Below, piece by piece: positions 1 to 6,788 of a DNA stretch of 8,243 nt (position 1 is its first letter; each line of letters begins with the position of its first letter). The translations under genes were made by a program, and so were the position numbers. Origin of the DNA: Christensenella sp. UBA4651 (GTDB lineage Bacteria > Bacillota > Clostridia > Christensenellales > UBA1242); contig DHMD01000028.1 of assembly GCA_002405615.1 (NCBI GenBank), positions 1 through 8,243 of the forward strand, read 5' to 3'. Below the pieces are notes generated by a model. It ran no database searches. It was not told the DNA's origin and worked only from the letters and a program-made list of their open reading frames with translations.

Positions 1-52
1 AATCTGCTCACATATAATATATAATTAAAGAATTAATTCTTTTGGTCATATT

Positions 53-82
53 TTGTGGGGACTGCGCATATCCTTATATAAT
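53..82 (+). promoter_or_regulatory. Candidate sigma-A promoter for the lipoprotein gene
   Basis: A perfect TATAAT -10 box lies at 77-82. An 18-bp spacer separates it from TTGTGG at 53-58, which matches the -35 consensus only in its first three bases. Transcription would begin near 88-90, leaving a very short leader that just includes the ribosome binding site. The surroundings are AT-rich with several TATA-like strings, so a chance match is possible. Confidence 0.35.
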
Positions 83-92
83 ATATAGGGGC

Positions 93-100
93 AGAGGAGG
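93..100 (+). promoter_or_regulatory. Ribosome binding site that favours a TTG start for the lipoprotein
   Basis: AGAGGAGG is a near-ideal Shine-Dalgarno sequence. It ends only 2 nt before the in-frame GTG at 103 but 8 nt before the in-frame TTG at 109. The other genes here (949, 1374, 6789) also show an 8-nt gap, so the TTG at 109 is the better start. Confidence 0.65.
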
Positions 101-108
101 TTGTGGAG

Positions 109-810
109 TTGAAAAAAGCGGCGGCATTACACAAAATTGTACTATTAGGGTTGGTGCTGGTATTGAGTGTGGTTTCGATGATTGTTTTTGCTGGGTGCGG
201 CGGAACGAAGTTGCAGGAGATTGCCAAAAATTCGATTTCTGAATTACACCTTAATTATTTCAGTGGCAAAACGCAGAATTTTGAGGTGGCGATGTGGAGC
301 GGGCTACGAGAAGAGCCTTATGCGGCGGACGGTGTGAAGGGCGACCTTGTGGAGTTTTGCGTTTTGAGCATTGTGCCAGCACTCGGATTTGACGCTCAAG
401 CGGTGGAATACACGGCAGAAATCAACAAGCAGACGCACTCTGGGGTGTTTGAGCGTAGTCCATTTGACCGCAGTTTCGCTAGCGACCTCAAAATTACGAT
501 AAATGATGGCGATGAGATTTTTGTTTATCTAATATTGAATGGCGAAACGGAAATTGCAAAACTAGATTGCGTTTCGGCAGGGTTTGTGATAAAGAACACG
601 CAAGCCTTGGACATTGCGATTCAACACTTTGCGGAGGAAGATGACGTGCTGAACAAATTTCGCAAAGGGTTAGAGGGGCAATGCAAAATCATTACTACGG
701 ATAAGAATTTGGGGATATATTTTTGGTATGTGTGCTTTTTTAACGCCCAAAATGAGCGTGTTGCTGTGGTAATTGACCCAAAATCGGGAGAAATTGTGGC
801 AGATATGTAA
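109..810 (+). CDS. Secreted lipoprotein with C-terminal PepSY-like domain
   Basis: This is an exported lipoprotein of about 233 residues (235 if the GTG at 103 is used). Its function is not recognised. The N-terminus has two lysines, a hydrophobic core (IVLLGLVLVLSVVSMIVF) and a lipobox-like VFAGC, so the mature protein would begin with the lipid-modified cysteine at residue 30 (TTG numbering) on the outer face of the membrane. The -3 residue of the lipobox is Phe, which is slightly atypical. The last ~75 residues begin VIKNTQALDIAIQHFAEED and end RVAVVIDPKSGEIVADM. This has the helix-then-strands shape of PepSY domains, where a short 'A..IA' helix is followed by strands ending in 'D.ktGeI'. 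That assignment is by pattern only. PepSY-like domains are often linked to protease inhibition or the cell envelope, but no specific role can be claimed. No clear terminator follows, so read-through into the next gene is possible. Confidence 0.85.
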   Translation: MKKAAALHKIVLLGLVLVLSVVSMIVFAGCGGTKLQEIAKNSISELHLNYFSGKTQNFEVAMWSGLREEPYAADGVKGDLVEFCVLSIVPALGFDAQAVEYTAEINKQTHSGVFERSPFDRSFASDLKITINDGDEIFVYLILNGETEIAKLDCVSAGFVIKNTQALDIAIQHFAEEDDVLNKFRKGLEGQCKIITTDKNLGIYFWYVCFFNAQNERVAVVIDPKSGEIVADM

Positions 811-948
811 CATTTTTTTGACTTTTTTAATAAAATGGCAGTGTAGAGATAAATCAGAAGCACTAATGAAGGCTTTACAAAAGAATATACATATATACTG
901 TATCATAATCAATTTGCGAAACCACAGAAAACTCAGGAGGTTCAAAAG
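811..948 (+). other. 138-bp spacer with ribosome binding site for the cysteine-rich gene
   Basis: The spacer holds T-rich runs right after the lipoprotein stop, but no hairpin that would make a convincing terminator. AGGAGG at 935-940 is a strong ribosome binding site, 8 nt before the ATG at 949. A possible -35 box, TTTACA at 874-879, is present. The TATACT at 894-899 is only 14 bp away and TACTGT at 896-901 is a poor -10 box, so a local promoter is uncertain. A weak 5-bp inverted repeat (ATACA/TGTAT, 887-903) overlaps the same stretch. Confidence 0.5.
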
Positions 949-1158
949 ATGTTTAGCAAACTTTTCGGCGGAATGGACAAATGCGGTTGCGGCAAGAATT
1001 CGAGTTGCGATGTGTTGACTTGGTTAGTAATTCTCTATGTTTTGATGAATTGCGGCATATTTAACTGCGGTCTTGACCTTTGCACAATCCTCATTTTGTT
1101 GATTTTCTTCTGCTGTTGCTTCAAGAAGAACAAATGCGGTTGCTCTTATGACTGCTAA
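949..1158 (+). CDS. Small cysteine-rich membrane protein (69 aa)
   Basis: This 69-residue protein has 12 cysteines (residues 12, 14, 20, 35, 40, 45, 55, 56, 57, 63, 65, 69). A KCGC motif occurs near each end (11-14 and 62-65), CCC occurs at 55-57, and the last residue is Cys. Two hydrophobic stretches, about 22-33 and 42-58, suggest two membrane passes or one hairpin, with a lysine-rich segment (KKNK, 59-62) between the CCC run and the C-terminal KCGC. The ORF is well supported by AGGAGG 8 nt upstream and by a terminator 12 nt after the stop. Similar short Cys-rich hydrophobic proteins in Clostridia carry the uninformative label 'chorion class high-cysteine protein'; I recall this as a naming habit, not a function. 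Possible roles are metal binding, redox chemistry, or a ribosomally made peptide. None is demonstrated, and no modification or transport gene is adjacent. Confidence 0.75.
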   Translation: MFSKLFGGMDKCGCGKNSSCDVLTWLVILYVLMNCGIFNCGLDLCTILILLIFFCCCFKKNKCGCSYDC

Positions 1159-1170
1159 TTTCTAGGCAAT

Positions 1171-1200
1171 AAGCCCCTAATGATGGGGGCTTTTCTTTTT
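1171..1200 (+). terminator. Intrinsic terminator after the cysteine-rich gene
   Basis: A 7-bp GC-rich stem (AAGCCCC at 1171-1177 with GGGGCTT at 1186-1192) encloses an 8-nt loop and runs into the T-rich tract TTTTCTTTTT. It begins 12 nt after the stop codon and ends the first transcription unit. Confidence 0.9.
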
Positions 1201-1264
1201 CGACAAAATTGGACTTTTTTAGTTAGTATATTAGATTGCATATTAAATAAACTACTTCTGTAAC

Positions 1265-1316
1265 ATTTTGTTGATTTTTTGAGATTTTCACAAAGAATAT
1301 ATCGTGATTTTGTTGA
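1265..1316 (+). repeat. Direct repeat ATTTTGTTGA, two copies 42 bp apart
   Basis: ATTTTGTTGA occurs at 1265-1274 and again at 1307-1316. The start-to-start distance of 42 bp is about four DNA turns, so both copies would face the same side of the helix. The downstream copy is part of the palindrome over the -35 box. The heptamer ATTTTGT or its complement also occurs at 1203-1209. This could mark paired regulator sites, or be chance in AT-rich DNA. Confidence 0.4.
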
Positions 1317-1322
1317 CAAAAT
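1307..1322. promoter_or_regulatory. Palindromic candidate operator over the -35 box
   Basis: ATTTTGTTGACAAAAT has perfect 7-bp arms (ATTTTGT/ACAAAAT) around a 2-bp centre, and it contains the complete TTGACA -35 box of the surface-protein promoter. A dimeric regulator bound here would block RNA polymerase. No regulator gene is present in the window, and the palindrome may partly follow from TTGACA lying in an A/T-rich setting. Confidence 0.4.
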
Positions 1323-1341
1323 GCCGCAAATGATATAAAAT
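1313..1341 (+). promoter_or_regulatory. Sigma-A promoter of the surface-protein gene
   Basis: A consensus -35 box, TTGACA (1313-1318), is followed by TAAAAT (1336-1341, five of six matches) with an ideal 17-bp spacer. An overlapping reading, TATAAA at 1334-1339 preceded by an extended TGA, gives a 15-bp spacer. The start site would be near 1348, giving a leader of about 26 nt that includes the ribosome binding site. This is the best promoter in the window. Confidence 0.78.
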
Positions 1342-1373
1342 CGTAATGTTACTAATTGAAAGGAGACCTATAA

Positions 1374-4300
1374 ATGAAATTATTTGGTAGAATGACTTTG
1401 ATGAGTTTGGCTGTTTTGCTAGTTGGCTCATTAGGGTTTATGAGTCCTATGCTGGTGGGTGGGACTGTTCACGGTGCTAGTACTACGAATGCGCCTGTGA
1501 TTACTTTGACTGAATACACACCAACTTACAACATTGATGGCAAGTCTAGCGTCCCAGGTAGCGAGAGCAAATTGGGTTACAAGTTGCCTACTGCTAGTGT
1601 TAGCACTGGCTCTATCGACTCTGTAAAGGCTCGTATGTCATCAGGATTGTATGCTACTGTTGAGCAGGGTACTGACGGTAACTGGTATCTTGTAACAGAC
1701 AAATCTGGTAAATTTGACATTATCTATACTGCAAAAGATGGCGAATATGTGACTACTACTAGGGGTATCTCGGTAGAAATCACTACTAATGGCGCTACTT
1801 TGGAGTTTGGTACAAATATTGAGCAGATTATCCCTTCTGTGGCTTACGCTGGCAACAAAATTGTGTTCCCTAGGGCAAAAGTTATGGTGGACGGCGAGGA
1901 AAATGCAGAACTTTCTAGTGCTGTAACCATCAAATTGACTGACGCTAGCAACAACGAAAAGGCTACATTTAGTCAATCTAGCACTGGCTACATGGAGTAT
2001 ACAGTTGATGCCAAAGATGTAGGTGATTTTACCGTTACTTACACATATTCACAGGGTGGCAAGAATGTTTCAAAATCTGAAAAATTCCGTGTAAACTCAA
2101 CTGAACAAGAGATTGCTCTCAAATATTCAAACAACCTTTCTAGCAGTTTGGAGAATTTGAGTTTGGAGGTTGGTGTTGAGGCTACTTTGCCTACTCCTAC
2201 CGTTGTAAACTCAAAGGCTAGTGATGCTGATGTTTCTAGCAAAACCTTTACAAAAATTACTGTAAAAGGCCCTAAAAACGAAACTTATGAGATTACTAAC
2301 TACAAGTTTACCCCTAAGAATGAGGGTAACTACCGTATTAGTTATGTAACTACTGACTTCTTCGGAAACCAGTGTTCTGTAAGTATTCAACGAGACAATA
2401 TCAAGTTGACTGCAAACTCTTTGACCGTAAAGGCCGTTAAGGGTTATAACCCAGATGCTGAGGACTTTAACTATGCTGACCTCGATTTGAGCGAGAGCGA
2501 GTGGGATTCTCACGACTATGATGTTAAGAGCGTGCTTTACGCTAATGAGAGTGGTGTAGACGCAACTTTCCCTGCAATTATTGCAAAGGGTGGTTGGGGA
2601 GACTATTCTAACCTAAAATTTACACGTACAATTTGGAAGAACGGTTCTACAATTGGCACACTTGAATCTGCTCACCAATTTGGTGGTGATACTGTAACAA
2701 ACAAACCTTACGAAGTTGGTCAATACCACTTTAGCGATGAGGGTTCATACGAAATCGTTTATAGTGCTATGTACTTGGATGACGAGGGTAACGAAATCAG
2801 TGGTACTCGTAAGTCATTGAGCAGCTACAAGTTCGAAGTTAAGAAGGATACTGCTCCTACAACTGCTGCGGACACAAACCTTACAATCACTGCTCCTAGT
2901 ATTGCTTCTTTGGCAGTTCTCAAGAATGCTGACAAGAAAATCACTTTCAATGCACCTAGCGCAAGTGATGATGTTGACACAAGATTGAATGTAGAAGTTT
3001 ACTACGCATTCAATGGACACGAAAGTCTCAAGACTTACGCTACAAAGAATGCAGATGGTACTTACGAGATTGAGGTCAAAAAGCCTACAACTCTAACTGA
3101 CGAGCAATGGGCTAGTGTAAATACTATGACTATTACTTTCAAGGCTACAAATGACATCGGCGTATCTGTTGAGGACACAAAAACCATTAGTTTGTTGGAT
3201 TTCTCTGCTGATAAGGCTGCCCCTGTCGTTGAGGCAAATGGTGAAGCGTCATACGATGCTGCTACCAAGAAAGTAACTTTGCCTACTGCTAAATTTGTTG
3301 ACGCAAGTGCAAACGCTACAAATGTAACTTTGGTTATGTATGTTATGAAGGACAACAAGGTTGTAGACATTTACAACGGTAGTTCTGACTTGAATACACA
3401 TTCAGCTACATTAGAAGAGTTTACTTACGAGCCTACACAAGAGGGTGTGTACACATTCGTATATGTTGCTTCTGACCAAAACTTGAATACAACAACTTTC
3501 TCTACAAGTTGTGAGGTTGATTTCCAATTAGGTTATTCAGTTTCAATTTCATCGATTGGCACACAAGAGTACGGTAATATTCTTGACCTTACAAGCGTAA
3601 TTTCTGTAACAAAGAATGGTAAAGTTATCAACATAGAGAACAGTAAAGTTGCTATTGTTAGCAAAGTAACTGCTGATATGGTAAACAATATGGCAAATAA
3701 TTCTATGCTTATTCAGGTAACTGGTGCATATATGATTGACCAGTCTGGTGCTAATGGCCGTATTAAATGTTTGGATGGCGACATCTACGTTAAGGCATGG
3801 GTAAAAGATGACAAAAATGTATGTGATTTCGACAACAACGCTTCATCAACCGTAAGCTTCAAGTCTGCTGATACTGTAGCTCCTGAGTTTACTATCGAGG
3901 GCGAGAGTGATGGTACAAACTTGATTGCTAGTTACGAATTCGCTGACAATGACGAGGGTAACACTCATGTATTGCCTTGGTTCGATGAAATCAAAGATGA
4001 GGGTACTGGTGTAAACTACGACTCTCTAAAAGTTGAGTTGACATACTCTACAAGTTCTACTCCGTTCAAGACTTTCACTATGGACGATGCAAATAAAGAG
4101 AACGGTTTGGAATATACAGTTACACAACAAGGTAAGATTAAGGTTGTTTATACCGCTGCTGACAGTGTTAAGGGCAACACCAAGACTCGTGAGTTCTGGG
4201 TATATGTTGGTGATGTACTCGCTCCTGAAATCGTAATCAAGAATGACGCCATTACTGCTCCTACAAAAGTTGGTCAATCTTGTACAATCAGCCTAGAAGG

Positions 4301-4670
4301 CATTTCGTTTAAGAATGATGATTCTTTGAGCAAGACAGACGACCTCAAGATTTCAGTTACTCTCAATGGTAAAGAAGTATCATGGGAATACGATGACAAT
4401 TCAGACAAAAAGAACATTATCTTTACTGCTAGTGAAGCTGGCGACTATGTAGTTACATTCAATGTAACAGACAAAGCTGGTAACGAGGCAACCACAGTTA
4501 CCAAGACTATTGCTGTAAAAGCTGACAGTGTAAACAAAACTAATAGCTCAACTGTTTGGGGAACTATTATGATCATTGTTTCATTGATTGTTGTTGGTGT
4601 TGTAATTTACTTCTTCGTTAAACCAAGTAGAAACAAGACAAAAGCTGGCAACAGCAAAAAGACTAAATAA
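1374..4670 (+). CDS. Large Ig-like-repeat surface protein with C-terminal membrane anchor
   Basis: This 1098-residue cell-surface protein has an unknown ligand. AAAGGAG at 1359-1365 lies 8 nt before the ATG. Residues 1 to ~35 form a signal peptide (basic start, hydrophobic core, likely cleavage near TVHGA/ST). The extracellular part consists of roughly 100-residue beta-rich modules. Each ends in a pattern like 'EGxYxIxYxAxDxxGN', seen near residues 110, 215, 316, 454, 589, 689, 918 and 1021. The last (EAGDYVVTFNVTDKAGNEAT) is typical of bacterial Ig-like (Big_3/DUF5011-type) domains. 'APE(I/F)' linkers open several modules. The stretch ~730-850 fits the pattern least well and holds two cysteines (799, 817) that could pair. 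A transmembrane helix (~1063-1082) and a basic 16-residue tail (KPSRNKTKAGNSKKTK) hold the C-terminus in the membrane; there is no LPXTG sortase signal. Codons are restricted (mostly GCT, ACT/ACA, GTA/GTT, TTG; few NCG), unlike the lipoprotein gene, which suggests high expression. An adhesin or structural envelope protein is the likeliest role. No enzymatic motif is visible. Confidence 0.88.
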   Translation: MKLFGRMTLMSLAVLLVGSLGFMSPMLVGGTVHGASTTNAPVITLTEYTPTYNIDGKSSVPGSESKLGYKLPTASVSTGSIDSVKARMSSGLYATVEQGTDGNWYLVTDKSGKFDIIYTAKDGEYVTTTRGISVEITTNGATLEFGTNIEQIIPSVAYAGNKIVFPRAKVMVDGEENAELSSAVTIKLTDASNNEKATFSQSSTGYMEYTVDAKDVGDFTVTYTYSQGGKNVSKSEKFRVNSTEQEIALKYSNNLSSSLENLSLEVGVEATLPTPTVVNSKASDADVSSKTFTKITVKGPKNETYEITNYKFTPKNEGNYRISYVTTDFFGNQCSVSIQRDNIKLTANSLTVKAVKGYNPDAEDFNYADLDLSESEWDSHDYDVKSVLYANESGVDATFPAIIAKGGWGDYSNLKFTRTIWKNGSTIGTLESAHQFGGDTVTNKPYEVGQYHFSDEGSYEIVYSAMYLDDEGNEISGTRKSLSSYKFEVKKDTAPTTAADTNLTITAPSIASLAVLKNADKKITFNAPSASDDVDTRLNVEVYYAFNGHESLKTYATKNADGTYEIEVKKPTTLTDEQWASVNTMTITFKATNDIGVSVEDTKTISLLDFSADKAAPVVEANGEASYDAATKKVTLPTAKFVDASANATNVTLVMYVMKDNKVVDIYNGSSDLNTHSATLEEFTYEPTQEGVYTFVYVASDQNLNTTTFSTSCEVDFQLGYSVSISSIGTQEYGNILDLTSVISVTKNGKVINIENSKVAIVSKVTADMVNNMANNSMLIQVTGAYMIDQSGANGRIKCLDGDIYVKAWVKDDKNVCDFDNNASSTVSFKSADTVAPEFTIEGESDGTNLIASYEFADNDEGNTHVLPWFDEIKDEGTGVNYDSLKVELTYSTSSTPFKTFTMDDANKENGLEYTVTQQGKIKVVYTAADSVKGNTKTREFWVYVGDVLAPEIVIKNDAITAPTKVGQSCTISLEGISFKNDDSLSKTDDLKISVTLNGKEVSWEYDDNSDKKNIIFTASEAGDYVVTFNVTDKAGNEATTVTKTIAVKADSVNKTNSSTVWGTIMIIVSLIVVGVVIYFFVKPSRNKTKAGNSKKTK

Positions 4671-4691
4671 TTTCATTTTGTAAATATTAGG

Positions 4692-4722
4692 AAAGAATCT
4701 AGAGAAATCTGGATTCTTTTTT
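4692..4722 (+). terminator. Strong intrinsic terminator with GAAA loop
   Basis: AAAGAATC (4692-4699) pairs with GATTCTTT (4712-4719). The stem continues through one T-G wobble and AGA/TCT to a GAAA tetraloop (4704-4707), giving 12 pairs in total. The 3' arm merges into the run of T up to 4722. It lies 21 nt after the surface-protein stop and separates that gene from uvrBA. Confidence 0.9.
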
Positions 4723-4743
4723 ATGTATATTATTGTAAATAAC

Positions 4744-4793
4744 TTTTACCTATTGCATTATTTTTGTGTTAGTGATATAATTATTCGGTAAAA
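4744..4793. repeat. Inverted repeat flanking the uvrB promoter
   Basis: TTTTACC at 4744-4750 is the exact reverse complement of GGTAAAA at 4787-4793. The arms lie just upstream of the -35 box and around the predicted transcription start. The 36-nt separation is too long for a good hairpin, but the arms could be half-sites or separate sites for a regulator. A chance match is also plausible. Confidence 0.3.
4753..4781 (+). promoter_or_regulatory. Extended -10 promoter of uvrBA
   Basis: A perfect TATAAT (4776-4781) is preceded by TGA in the extended -10 position (4773-4775). TTGCAT at 4753-4758 is a weak -35 box at the ideal 17-bp spacing. Transcription would begin near 4788, about 30 nt before the uvrB start. 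No GAAC-N4-GTTC LexA/DinR box is visible in 4671-4817. Confidence 0.72.
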
Positions 4794-4807
4794 ATGAAAT
4801 AATAAAT

Positions 4808-4811
4808 AGGA
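4808..4811 (+). promoter_or_regulatory. Weak ribosome binding site that favours the second ATG of uvrB
   Basis: AGGA at 4808-4811 directly abuts the first ATG (4812), leaving no spacer, but sits 6 nt before the second in-frame ATG at 4818. The second ATG is therefore the more likely start and begins MIKKDFELVSKYKPTGDQP. Confidence 0.55.
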
Positions 4812-4817
4812 ATGAAT

Positions 4818-6788
4818 ATGATAAAAAAAGATTTTGAATTGGTATCCAAATACAAGCCAACAGGCGACCAGCCACAGGCTATTGAAAAGTTGGTGGAGGG
4901 AATTAATGACGGTTTGCGTGAACAGGTTTTGCTAGGTGTAACGGGTAGTGGTAAGACCTTTACAATGGCAAATGTTATCGCAAAATTAAATAGGCCAGCA
5001 CTTGTTCTAGCTCATAACAAGACTTTGGCAGCCCAGTTGTGTAACGAGTTTCGTGAATTTTTCCCTAATAATAGAGTTGAGTTTTTTGTGAGTTATTATG
5101 ACTACTACCAGCCCGAGGCGTATATCCCGAGTAGCGATACCTACATCGAGAAAGATTTGGCTATAAATGACGAGATTGATAAATTGAGGCATAGTGCTAC
5201 TTGTTCACTTTTGGAGCGCAGTGATGTTATTGTTGTGGCATCGGTTTCTTGTATTTATGGTTTGGGTAACCCTGAGACTTATTACAATCAAGGGTTGAGT
5301 TTGAGACCAAATCAAGATGTAGATATGCGTAAGGTTGTACAGAAACTCATATCTATGAGGTACGAGCGAAAGGATATTGATTTCAGTCGTTCTAGTTTTA
5401 GGTTGAAAGGCGACACACTAGATGTTTTCCCTGCGTATAGTAGTGAGATTGCTGTAAGAATCGAGTTTTTTGGTGATACTATTGAAAAGATTTTTGAGTT
5501 TGACCCTGTTTCGGGTAAAAAAATCAACGAGTTGGAGCATTTCTTGTTGTTTCCTGCTACACACTTTGGCGTGTCTGACGAAAATTTGGAATTGGCGTTG
5601 AAGCAAATTCAAGAAGATGCAGCAATTCGTGAGCAAGAGTTTATCGAACAAGGCAAGTTGATTGAGGCGCAGAGGATAAAGGAGAGAGTCGCTCACGATG
5701 TCGAAATGATAAAAGAAATGGGATACTGCACTGGTATTGAGAACTATTCTAGATATTTTGACGGAAGAAAACCGGGCGAAGCACCGTATGTCCTGCTAGA
5801 CTATTTCCCAAAAAATTTTGTTACTTTTGTAGATGAGTCTCACATAACTTTGCCGCAAGTTAGAGGTATGTATAATGGCGACCTTGCTAGGAAGAATAAT
5901 TTGGTGGATTATGGTTTTCGTTTGCCTGCGGCATATGATAACCGTCCGCTAAAATTTGATGAGTTTGACGCTAGAATTGGGCAAATGATTTGCGTTTCTG
6001 CTACACCAGCTCAATATGAGTTGGAGCATGCAGGGCAAGTGGTTGAGCAAATCATTAGACCTACGGGACTACTTGACCCTGAAATCGAAGTGCGTAAGAC
6101 CAAAGGACAAATTGACGACCTTATGGGTGAAATTTTCGCAACGGTTGAGTCAAAGGGGCGTGTTTTGGTAACTACCTTAACCAAGAGAATGGCGGAAGAT
6201 TTGACTTCATTTTTTACCGAACACGGTATTAAGGTTAAATATCTGCACAGCGATATTGACACATTGGAGCGTGTGGAAATTATAAATGGTTTGCGTGCTG
6301 GTGAGTTTGATTGCATTGTCGGTATCAATTTGTTGCGTGAGGGGCTTGATTTACCTGAGGTAAAGCTTGTAGCTATTCTCGATGCGGATAAGGAGGGCTT
6401 CTTGCGTAGTGAGTCATCGCTTATACAGATTATTGGACGTGCGGCTCGTAACTCGGAGGCTCGTGTGATTATGTATGCAGATAACTACACTGATAGTATG
6501 AGGCGAGCAATTGACACAACAGAGAAGAGGCGTAAAATTCAGCAGGCTTATAACACCGAACACGGAATTGTGCCAAAAACTATCATCAAGGATATTAGCA
6601 ACACTTTGGAGATAACCAAAAAAGTTGAAAATAAAAAGGAAGATATGTCTGTCAAAGATTTGCGTGCCGAGATTGATAGGGTGAAAGGGCTTATGCAAGT
6701 TGCTAGTCGCAATTTAGAGTTTGAAAAGGCAATTGAGTTGAGAGAACAGCTCAACATTTTGAGAAAATTATTGAGAGAGGATAAATAA
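4818..6788 (+). CDS. uvrB: Excinuclease ABC subunit B (UvrB)
   Basis: UvrB is the damage-verifying helicase-like subunit of nucleotide excision repair. UvrA loads it onto DNA, it clamps the lesion with its beta-hairpin, and it then recruits UvrC. At 656 residues (658 from the ATG at 4812) it has the usual full length. Numbered from 4812, the landmarks are the Walker A motif GVTGSGKT (42-49), AHNKTLAAQL, the beta-hairpin start YYDYYQPEAY (95-104), RHSATCSLLERSDVIVVASV, the Walker B/DEAD-type VDESH (340-344), GINLLREGLDLPEV, and motif VI GRAARN (542-547). The C-terminal UVR domain (about 614-655, ending LREQLNILRKLLRE) contacts UvrC or UvrA. All key residues look intact. It is the first gene of an operon with uvrA, whose ATG follows the TAA immediately. 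It has its own extended -10 promoter and no visible SOS box. Confidence 0.98.
   Translation: MIKKDFELVSKYKPTGDQPQAIEKLVEGINDGLREQVLLGVTGSGKTFTMANVIAKLNRPALVLAHNKTLAAQLCNEFREFFPNNRVEFFVSYYDYYQPEAYIPSSDTYIEKDLAINDEIDKLRHSATCSLLERSDVIVVASVSCIYGLGNPETYYNQGLSLRPNQDVDMRKVVQKLISMRYERKDIDFSRSSFRLKGDTLDVFPAYSSEIAVRIEFFGDTIEKIFEFDPVSGKKINELEHFLLFPATHFGVSDENLELALKQIQEDAAIREQEFIEQGKLIEAQRIKERVAHDVEMIKEMGYCTGIENYSRYFDGRKPGEAPYVLLDYFPKNFVTFVDESHITLPQVRGMYNGDLARKNNLVDYGFRLPAAYDNRPLKFDEFDARIGQMICVSATPAQYELEHAGQVVEQIIRPTGLLDPEIEVRKTKGQIDDLMGEIFATVESKGRVLVTTLTKRMAEDLTSFFTEHGIKVKYLHSDIDTLERVEIINGLRAGEFDCIVGINLLREGLDLPEVKLVAILDADKEGFLRSESSLIQIIGRAARNSEARVIMYADNYTDSMRRAIDTTEKRRKIQQAYNTEHGIVPKTIIKDISNTLEITKKVENKKEDMSVKDLRAEIDRVKGLMQVASRNLEFEKAIELREQLNILRKLLREDK
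6773..6780 (+). promoter_or_regulatory. Ribosome binding site of uvrA inside the end of uvrB
   Basis: GAGAGAGG lies in the last codons of uvrB and ends 8 nt before the ATG at 6789. It supports that start even though no bases separate the two genes, and it fits translationally coupled expression. Confidence 0.7.

Noticed and set aside
12..87. Repeated ATATAATATATA at 12-23 and 76-87
   Set aside because: This is a 12-bp low-complexity AT string. The second copy contains the candidate -10 box, and the repetition is readily explained by base composition.
887..903. Sporulation-sigma-like or palindromic motif ATACA/TGTAT before the cysteine-rich gene
   Set aside because: The arms are only 5 bp in an AT-rich stretch, and no matching -35 element is convincing. 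There is not enough to call an operator or a SigE/SigK/SigG promoter.
949..1158. Ribosomally made modified peptide (RiPP) precursor reading of the cysteine-rich gene
   Set aside because: No radical-SAM, lanthipeptide or cyclodehydratase gene and no exporter is visible within the window. The protein looks like a membrane protein rather than a leader plus core peptide, so the idea is not supported as a feature.
1209..1237. Second possible promoter, TTGGAC with TAGATT at 17 bp
   Set aside because: The match to consensus is weak (three of six and four of six), and a far better promoter lies 100 bp downstream.
4812..4817. First ATG as the uvrB start
   Set aside because: The only Shine-Dalgarno-like AGGA directly touches this ATG. 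The next ATG at 4818 has workable spacing. The difference is two residues and has no functional effect.
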